Origin: Burkholderiales bacterium UBA1834
Lineage (GTDB): Bacteria > Pseudomonadota > Gammaproteobacteria > Burkholderiales > Burkholderiaceae_C
Assembly: GCA_002339015.1 (NCBI GenBank)
Contig: DDJC01000020.1
Span: 1 to 64,000, forward strand
Length of the DNA: 64,000 nucleotides
Direction of reading: 5' to 3'
The notes below the pieces were generated by a model. The model made no database searches, was not told the origin of the DNA, and saw only the letters and a list, made by a program, of their open reading frames with translations. The translations under genes were made by a program, and so were the position numbers. Shown piece after piece: positions 58,747 through 64,000 of this stretch. Every line of letters starts with the position of its first letter. Within the stretch, counting starts at the first letter, position 1.

Positions 58747-59561
58747 CACGCCAGCTCGAACTCCGCCACCAGGGGCAGGTGGTCCGACAGCCGGGCCCAG
58801 GCCGTGCCACGCGGCACCAGGATGGACTGGCATTGCAGGCCGCGCGTGTAGACGCGGTCCAGCGCCAGTACCGGCACGCGCGAGGGGTAGGTGGGCACGC
58901 GCTCCGCTGTCAGGGTGCGTGCGCGTGTCAGGCCCGCATCGATCAGGATGTCGTCCAGGGCTTCATTCCAGTCGTTGAAGTCGCCAGCGACCACGACAGG
59001 TGCCTCCGGCGGCAGGGCCTCGGCCACCAGCTTGGCCACGCGCGTGGTCTGGCGCACGCGGCTTGAGTGGATCAGGCCCAGGTGCACCACGACCACGTGC
59101 ACCTCGATGCCATTCCACTGCACCGGCACGTGCAGCAGGCCGCGCTGCTCGAAGCGGTGGTCCGACACATCGTGGTGGCCGATGCTGCCGATGGGCCAGC
59201 GCGAGAGCAGGGCGTTGCCATGCTCGCCGTGCTTGGTGGTGGCGTTGGTGCGGTAGGCCACGTCGTAGCCCTCGGGGGCCAGATAGTCGGCCTGGGGCTT
59301 GTCGGGCCAGCAGCCGTGGCCGAACTGTGTCACGGAGAACTTGCGCGCCTCCTGGTGGTTGAAGCTGCGCACTTCCTGGAGGCAGACGATGTCGGCGTCC
59401 AGCGCCTCGACGGCCAGGCCCAGGTTGTGGATTTCCAGGCGTTTGGTCGGCCCCAGGCCACGCACGCCCTTGTGGATGTTGTAGGTGGCCACCCGCAACC
59501 CTTTGGCGGACAGGGTGGAGGCAGCAGGCGGCAGCAGGGTCGAGTTGAACGGATTCAGCAC
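58746..59561 (-). CDS. Endonuclease/exonuclease/phosphatase-family protein (YbhP-like)
   Basis: A 271-aa metal-dependent phosphoesterase of the EEP fold. Active-site blocks are VATYNIHKG, VCLQEVR (Glu), HLGLIHSS, VVAGDFNDWN and LSDHLPLVAEF (Asp-His). Its overlap with clsB suggests a shared role in membrane lipid metabolism, though the substrate is unknown. nudB lies 86 bp upstream on the same strand. Confidence 0.9.
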   Translation of the reverse strand: MLNPFNSTLLPPAASTLSAKGLRVATYNIHKGVRGLGPTKRLEIHNLGLAVEALDADIVCLQEVRSFNHQEARKFSVTQFGHGCWPDKPQADYLAPEGYDVAYRTNATTKHGEHGNALLSRWPIGSIGHHDVSDHRFEQRGLLHVPVQWNGIEVHVVVVHLGLIHSSRVRQTTRVAKLVAEALPPEAPVVVAGDFNDWNEALDDILIDAGLTRARTLTAERVPTYPSRVPVLALDRVYTRGLQCQSILVPRGTAWARLSDHLPLVAEFELA

Positions 59562-59647
59562 GTCGGTGTCTCGGTGGTCATGCTGAGCATTACCTTAACG
59601 CGTTTGGGATGACCCCTGTCGGACGTCAACCCATGAAACGCGGCCCA

Positions 59648-60127
59648 TTATCGGCGCATGGTCGACAGTTGCAGGATGGCTTCCGCGTTGGATGGCGAGA
59701 AGCAGCGATCAGCCGCCTCACGCAGCGGCAGCCAGGCGAAGGCCGTGTGTTCGCCGGGTGACAGGGTGACCGGGGTGCTGGCGGGCACGCACAGGCCGAA
59801 GACGCGTTCCAGGTTGTGTGTCACGCCCGGCGCGTAGCGGTGACGCCACACAGGGTAGATCTCGTAGACGTTCTCGATGGCCCAGTCGACGAGGGCTTTG
59901 TCGGGGATGCCAGGGCTGCCGACCAGGATGCCGGTTTCTTCGTGAACCTCGCGGATGGCGGTGGTGCGCCAGGCTTCGTCTTCCGTGTCCTTCGATCCGG
60001 TCACGCTCTGCCAGAAACCCGGCTGCTTGGCGCGCTCGATCAGCAGCACGTCCAGATCAGGCGTGTGGATGACCACCAGCACGGACTGGGGGATCTTGTG
60101 GGACGGGGCTGTGGCGGACATCGTCAT
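59648..60127 (-). CDS. nudB: Dihydroneopterin triphosphate diphosphatase NudB
   Basis: A 159-aa Nudix hydrolase of folate synthesis. The Nudix box runs from GSKDTEDEAWRTT into AIREVHEETGI, with all key Gly, Glu and Arg residues. SVLVVIHTPDLDVLLIER and KQPGFWQSVTG at the N-terminus are the NudB-type substrate segments. It lies between aspS and the nuclease-family gene, a common order in betaproteobacteria. Confidence 0.9.
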   Translation of the reverse strand: MTMSATAPSHKIPQSVLVVIHTPDLDVLLIERAKQPGFWQSVTGSKDTEDEAWRTTAIREVHEETGILVGSPGIPDKALVDWAIENVYEIYPVWRHRYAPGVTHNLERVFGLCVPASTPVTLSPGEHTAFAWLPLREAADRCFSPSNAEAILQLSTMRR

Positions 60128-60170
60128 GGCCTAGGAAGTGTCGCATGGGCGGGGAACACGGTCCGACAAA

Positions 60171-60198
60171 CGAAAACCGCCCCCGAAAGGGAGCGGTG
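60171..60198 (-). terminator. Terminator after aspS
   Basis: ACCGC-N4-GAAA-N4-GCGGT stem; on the minus strand the hairpin is followed by TTTTCG. It lies 36 bp past the aspS stop. Confidence 0.65.
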
Positions 60199-60233
60199 AG
60201 AGTCCATCAGCCCGAAGAGGGCCGGATCGCTGA

Positions 60234-62039
60234 TCAGGCCGGCGTGTTGCCTGCCGCCACCTGCGCATTGCGCAGGCGGATGTGCAGTTCGCGCAGCTGC
60301 TTCTCGTCCACGTTCGACGGGGCGCCCGTCAGCAGGCACTGCGCCCGCTGCGTCTTCGGGAAGGCGATCACGTCGCGGATGGACTCGGCCTTGGTCATCA
60401 GCGTCACCAGGCGGTCCAGGCCGAAGGCCAGACCACCGTGGGGCGGCGCGCCATACTGGAGGGCATCGAGCAGGAAGCCGAACTTGACCTTGGCGTCGTC
60501 GTCGCTGATCTTCAGGGCCTTGAACACCTTGCTCTGAACCTCGGCGCGGTGGATACGGATCGAGCCGCCACCCAGCTCCCAGCCGTTGAGCACCATGTCG
60601 TAGGCCTTGGCAATGCACTTGCCCGGATCCGTGTCCATGTAGTCCTCGTGGCCGTCCTTCGGGGCGGTGAACGGGTGGTGCACGGCGTTCCAGCGGTCGG
60701 CTTCGTCGTCGTACTCGAACATCGGGAAATCGACCACCCACAGCGGGGCCCAGCGGTCCTCGAACAGGCCGCTCTTCTTGCCGAAATCGCTGTGACCGAT
60801 CTTCAGGCGCAGCGCACCGATCGCGTCGTTGACGACCTTTTCCTTGTCGGCACCGAAGAAGATCAGATCGCCATCCTTGGCGCCCGTGCGCTTGAGAATC
60901 TCGGTGATGGCCGCGTCGTGCAGGTTTTTGACGATGGGCGATTGCAACCCGTCGCGGCCCTTGGCCACTTCGTTGACCTTGATCCAGGCCAGGCCCTTGG
61001 CGCCGTAGATCTTGACGAACTCGGTGTAGGCGTCGATCTCGCCGCGCGACATGGCACCGCCGCCCGGCACGTTCAGGGCCACCACGCGGCCGCCCTTGGT
61101 CGTGGCGGGGGTGGAGAACACCTTGAAGTCCACGTCCTTCATCACCTCGGTCAGCTCGGTGAACTGCAGCTTCACGCGAAGGTCGGGCTTGTCCGAGCCG
61201 TACAGGAACATGGCATCCGCATACGTCATGACCGGGTACTCGCCCAGATCCACGTTCAGCGCCTTCATGAACACGTGACGGATCATGCCTTCGAACATGT
61301 CGCGGATTTCCTGCTCGGTCAGGAAGCTCGTTTCAATATCGATCTGGGTGAATTCGGGCTGGCGGTCGGCGCGCAGGTCCTCGTCACGGAAGCACTTGGT
61401 GATCTGGTAGTAGCGATCAAAGCCGGCCACCATCAGCAGTTGCTTGAACAGCTGGGGCGACTGCGGCAGCGCGAAGAAGTGGCCGTCGTGCACACGGGAT
61501 GGCACTAGGTAGTCGCGCGCGCCTTCGGGCGTGCTCTTGGTCAGCATCGGGGTTTCGATGTCGACGAAGCCGTGCTCATCGAGGAACTTGCGCGCCTCCA
61601 TGGCGACGCGGTAGCGCAGCATCAGGTTGCGCTGCATGTAGGGGCGGCGCAGGTCCAGCACGCGGTGCGTCAGGCGGGTGGTTTCCGACAGGTTCTCGTC
61701 GTCGAGCTGGAAGGGTGGCGTCACGGAGGCGTTGAGCACCTCCAGCGTGTGCGCCAGCACCTCGATCTTGCCGCTGGTCAGGCCGGCATTCTCGGTGCCG
61801 GCGGGGCGGGCGCGCACCACGCCGGTAATCTTCACGCAGAACTCGTTGCGCACGTCTTCAGCGGTCTTGAAGGTGTCGGCGCGGTCGGGGTCGAACACCA
61901 CCTGCACCAGCCCTTCGCGGTCACGCAGGTCGATGAAGATCACGCCGCCGTGGTCGCGGCGACGGTGGGCCCAGCCCATCAGCGTCACGGTCTGGCCCAT
62001 CAGCGCTTCGCTGACCAGACCACAGTAAGTGGTGCGCAT
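60234..62039 (-). CDS. aspS: Aspartyl-tRNA synthetase
   Basis: A 601-aa class IIb synthetase, normal for the bacterial type. N-terminal OB-fold anticodon domain (TVTLMGWAHRRRDHGGVIFI), catalytic motif 2 (FRDEDLRADRQPEFTQID), the bacterial GAD insertion (middle 300-420), and motif 3 (GLAFGLDRLVTLM). It charges tRNA-Asp. It heads a same-strand group with nudB and the lipid genes. Confidence 0.97.
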   Translation of the reverse strand: MRTTYCGLVSEALMGQTVTLMGWAHRRRDHGGVIFIDLRDREGLVQVVFDPDRADTFKTAEDVRNEFCVKITGVVRARPAGTENAGLTSGKIEVLAHTLEVLNASVTPPFQLDDENLSETTRLTHRVLDLRRPYMQRNLMLRYRVAMEARKFLDEHGFVDIETPMLTKSTPEGARDYLVPSRVHDGHFFALPQSPQLFKQLLMVAGFDRYYQITKCFRDEDLRADRQPEFTQIDIETSFLTEQEIRDMFEGMIRHVFMKALNVDLGEYPVMTYADAMFLYGSDKPDLRVKLQFTELTEVMKDVDFKVFSTPATTKGGRVVALNVPGGGAMSRGEIDAYTEFVKIYGAKGLAWIKVNEVAKGRDGLQSPIVKNLHDAAITEILKRTGAKDGDLIFFGADKEKVVNDAIGALRLKIGHSDFGKKSGLFEDRWAPLWVVDFPMFEYDDEADRWNAVHHPFTAPKDGHEDYMDTDPGKCIAKAYDMVLNGWELGGGSIRIHRAEVQSKVFKALKISDDDAKVKFGFLLDALQYGAPPHGGLAFGLDRLVTLMTKAESIRDVIAFPKTQRAQCLLTGAPSNVDEKQLRELHIRLRNAQVAAGNTPA

Positions 62040-62139
62040 TGTTGTTCTCTCCAGGGGGAGGGGAATGTAGGAAGAGGAAATCAGGCGGCCGGGCGCGGCA
62101 ACTGAATGCGCCGCCCGGCTCGGAACCCTCGATTGTCCG

Positions 62140-62784
62140 TCAGGAATGGGCCTTTGGCGCGGACGGCGGCGACACGACCCCCATCGAGATCACATATTTC
62201 AGGGCCTCGTCCACCGACATGGCCAGCTCCACCACCTCGGCGCGCGGCACGATCAGCATGAAACCCGAGGTGGGGTTGGGGGTGGTAGGCACGTACACCG
62301 TCAGCATGTCGCCAGGCAGGTGCTCGGCCACCTCGCCGCCGGGCTTGCCGGTCACGAAGGCGATCGTCCAGGCGCCCTGGCGTGGGTACTGCACCAGCAC
62401 CGCATGGCGAAAAGCCTGGCCGCTGGACGAGAACAGCGTGTCCGAGACCTGCTTGACCGAGTTGTAGATGCTCTTGACGATCGGGATGTTGGAGAACACC
62501 CGGTTCGACTGCGTCACGATCCACTGGCCGGCAATGTTGGTCACGGCCAGACCCGTCAGCAGCAGGGCCAGCACCATCACGATCACGCTCAGGCCCTGGA
62601 TCTCCCGCAGCTTGGTCAAAGCCGGCGCCAGGCTGGCGGGCAGCACGGTCTGGGCGGCCACGATCAGCCAGGCGAAGATGCCGTCGAGCAGGCCGACAAC
62701 GCTGGTCAGCACCCAGACCGTGACGGCCAGGGGCAGCCACACCAGCAGGCCGGTGAGGATGTATTTTCGGAACGCGGCCGACAT
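62140..62784 (-). CDS. DUF502 family membrane protein
   Basis: A 214-aa inner-membrane protein. Two membrane helices (GLLVWLPLAVTVWVLTSVVG; SVIVMVLALLLTGLAVTNIA) are followed by the DUF502 motif NIPIVKSIYNSVKQVSDTLF and a soluble beta-rich domain (YVPTTPNPTSGFMLIVP). The start at 62784 overlaps the FmdB gene stop (ATGA). The family's function is not known; it is often beside aspS in betaproteobacteria. Confidence 0.9.
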   Translation of the reverse strand: MSAAFRKYILTGLLVWLPLAVTVWVLTSVVGLLDGIFAWLIVAAQTVLPASLAPALTKLREIQGLSVIVMVLALLLTGLAVTNIAGQWIVTQSNRVFSNIPIVKSIYNSVKQVSDTLFSSSGQAFRHAVLVQYPRQGAWTIAFVTGKPGGEVAEHLPGDMLTVYVPTTPNPTSGFMLIVPRAEVVELAMSVDEALKYVISMGVVSPPSAPKAHS

Positions 62785-63146
62785 CAATGGCAGGCGCAGG
62801 AGCCTGCGCAACCGGTCGCGCCAGACGATCCACCCGAATCCGAGGAAGATGAAGAAGCAGAAGAACTCGACGAGGTGTCGCTCCCACCGGAGGAGGCCGA
62901 AGCCGCATCACCCGACGGACTGGCCGCCGCCGTGGCGCCACCTGTGGCTGCGGCGCTGCCCGAACCACCTCGGAAATCGGTCACATACCAGCCCGAGCCC
63001 TTGAGCTGGAAGCCGGCTGCGGTCAGTTGTTTCTTGAAGCTCTCTGCGCCGCAGGCGGGGCAGGTGGTGAGCACAGGGTCGGACATCTTCTGCAAGACAT
63101 CCTTGGCATGACCGCAGGCTTCACAGCGGTAGGCGTAGATCGGCAT
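62784..63146 (-). CDS. FmdB-family zinc-ribbon protein with Ser/Gly-rich tail
   Basis: A 120-aa protein. The first 45 residues are the FmdB zinc ribbon (MPIYAYRCEACGHAKDVLQ; CPACGAESFKKQL) with two CxxC pairs. After the usual GWYVTDFRG segment comes a long Ser/Gly/Ala tail ending CAGSCACH, a possible second metal site. It overlaps the DUF502 gene and is likely a small regulatory or assembly protein. A TAGAAT -10-like box lies upstream (about 63190). Confidence 0.88.
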   Translation of the reverse strand: MPIYAYRCEACGHAKDVLQKMSDPVLTTCPACGAESFKKQLTAAGFQLKGSGWYVTDFRGGSGSAAATGGATAAASPSGDAASASSGGSDTSSSSSASSSSSDSGGSSGATGCAGSCACH

Positions 63147-63289
63147 GGGTACCCTCGGGTTTTCCCGTTACTTCGGCAAAGATGCCATTCTAATTGGGGG
63201 CGGCGCCGGGCCTTCTCAAGAGATGAACGGCAGGCGCCCCCTCAGGCGCGGGACAACCGTGCGAAAAGGCAGGCGTGACCATGCCCGGC

Positions 63290-64000
63290 TCAGGCCGGCG
63301 AGCCACCTGCCTTCAGCGTGTCGCGGTGCTTGTGGTGGTGGTCGCCGATCAGCTGTGGCCCCAGCGAGCCAGCCACCATGCCGACGATGGCCGTCAGCAG
63401 CCCTGCCAACTGGCCCGGGAAGGCTTCGCCCCAGGGGGCATGGAGGGTAAAGGCCACGAGCGTGCCGATGCCCAGCAGGATGGACAGCACCGCGCCCTGG
63501 GTGGTGGCACGCTTCCAGTACAGACCGGCCACCAGCGGTACGAAGGCACCCACCAGCGGCACCTGGTAGGCGGCCGACACCATCTCGTAGATCGAGGTGC
63601 CCTGCATCTGGATGGAGTAGCCCAGCACCAGTGCCGTGAACGCGAAGATGGTGACGCGCAGCGACAGCAGCACCTGGCGGTCCGTCATGCCCGGCCTGAT
63701 GTTGCGCAGGATGTTCTCGACAAAGCTGGTGGAGGGGGCCAGCAGCGTGGCCGACGAGGTCGACTTGATGGCCGACACCAGCGCGCCGAAGAAGAAGATC
63801 TGCGCGATGAAGGGCATGTGCGTGAGGATCAGCGTGGGCAGCACCTTCTGGGCGTCGTTGGCCAGCAGATCCTTGGTCTCGGCGGGCATGATGATCAACG
63901 ACGAAGCCACGATGAACATCGGCACGAAGGCGAACAGCAGGTAGCTGAAGCCGCCGATGATGGCGCCCTTGCGGGCCGTCTCGGCATCCTTGGCCGACAT
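63290..64000 (-). CDS. Sodium:solute symporter, C-terminal part
   Basis: Part of an SSS-family (SLC5-like) transporter; the gene continues past the window edge. About six to seven membrane helices are visible, with the family signature FGALVSAIKSTSSATLLAPS and GLYWKRATTQGAVLSILLG. The tail is His/Lys rich (GDHHHKHRD). The ATG at the window edge is internal. The substrate cannot be told. Confidence 0.87.
   Translation of the reverse strand: MSAKDAETARKGAIIGGFSYLLFAFVPMFIVASSLIIMPAETKDLLANDAQKVLPTLILTHMPFIAQIFFFGALVSAIKSTSSATLLAPSTSFVENILRNIRPGMTDRQVLLSLRVTIFAFTALVLGYSIQMQGTSIYEMVSAAYQVPLVGAFVPLVAGLYWKRATTQGAVLSILLGIGTLVAFTLHAPWGEAFPGQLAGLLTAIVGMVAGSLGPQLIGDHHHKHRDTLKAGGSPA

Noticed and set aside
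1..64000. CRISPR arrays, insertion sequences or prophage genes
   Set aside because: I looked for regularly spaced repeats, transposase or integrase motifs and phage structural genes and saw none.

Overview
The window is a high-G+C, gene-dense chromosomal segment of a betaproteobacterium, most likely a Burkholderiales (Comamonadaceae/Sphaerotilaceae-like) relative. This is inferred from gene content and order: aspS-nudB-nuclease-clsB, an LlpE-type RND efflux operon, 6S RNA beside zapA, E. coli-type gshA, and BtuB with a B12-riboswitch cob operon. I see no insertion sequence, prophage, CRISPR array or rRNA. One tRNA (Ala-CGC) and one 6S RNA are present.

Layout. 0-10 kb: end of rarA, eutBC (B12-dependent ethanolamine ammonia-lyase), gshA, a class II amidotransferase-like protein, a cytochrome c, then a TetR regulator with two operators facing a three-gene oxidoreductase operon. 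10-12 kb: two tandem paralogous membrane-anchored proteins built from Pro-Val beta repeats. 12-20 kb: an RND multidrug efflux operon (oprM-type/RND/MFP) preceded by a degenerate LlpE-like hydrolase and facing a LysR regulator. 20-25.6 kb: a small cluster with a MOSC protein, a 76-aa protein, a class III aminotransferase, an AurF-like diiron N-oxygenase, a class I amidotransferase and a MocR regulator. 25.7-30.3 kb: alaC and a large PAS-GGDEF protein.

30.4-43.8 kb is the most unusual part. An orphan NtrC-type activator and a stand-alone sigma-54 paralog sit among stress genes: proline-rich protein, hydrophilic protein, hemerythrin, topoisomerase IB, Hsp20, outer-membrane protein, Ku and LigD. 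Nine intergenic sites in this block fit the sigma-54 promoter pattern GG-N10-GC, all with TTGC at -12, each oriented toward a gene start. They include back-to-back promoters for ku and ligD and one in front of the sigma-54 gene itself. I propose a self-contained sigma-54 stress and DNA-repair regulon.

44-64 kb: tRNA-Ala, a 3-hydroxyisobutyrate dehydrogenase-family enzyme, a degenerate GGDEF protein, 6S RNA, zapA/zapB, then a cobalamin riboswitch and a tightly overlapped B12 uptake/salvage operon (btuB-cobU-btuF-btuC-btuD-cobO-cobQ-cobT-cobS-cobC). This operon could supply the cofactor for EutBC at the other end of the window. The window closes with clsB, a nuclease-family protein, nudB, aspS, a DUF502 protein, an FmdB zinc ribbon and the C-terminal part of a sodium:solute symporter.
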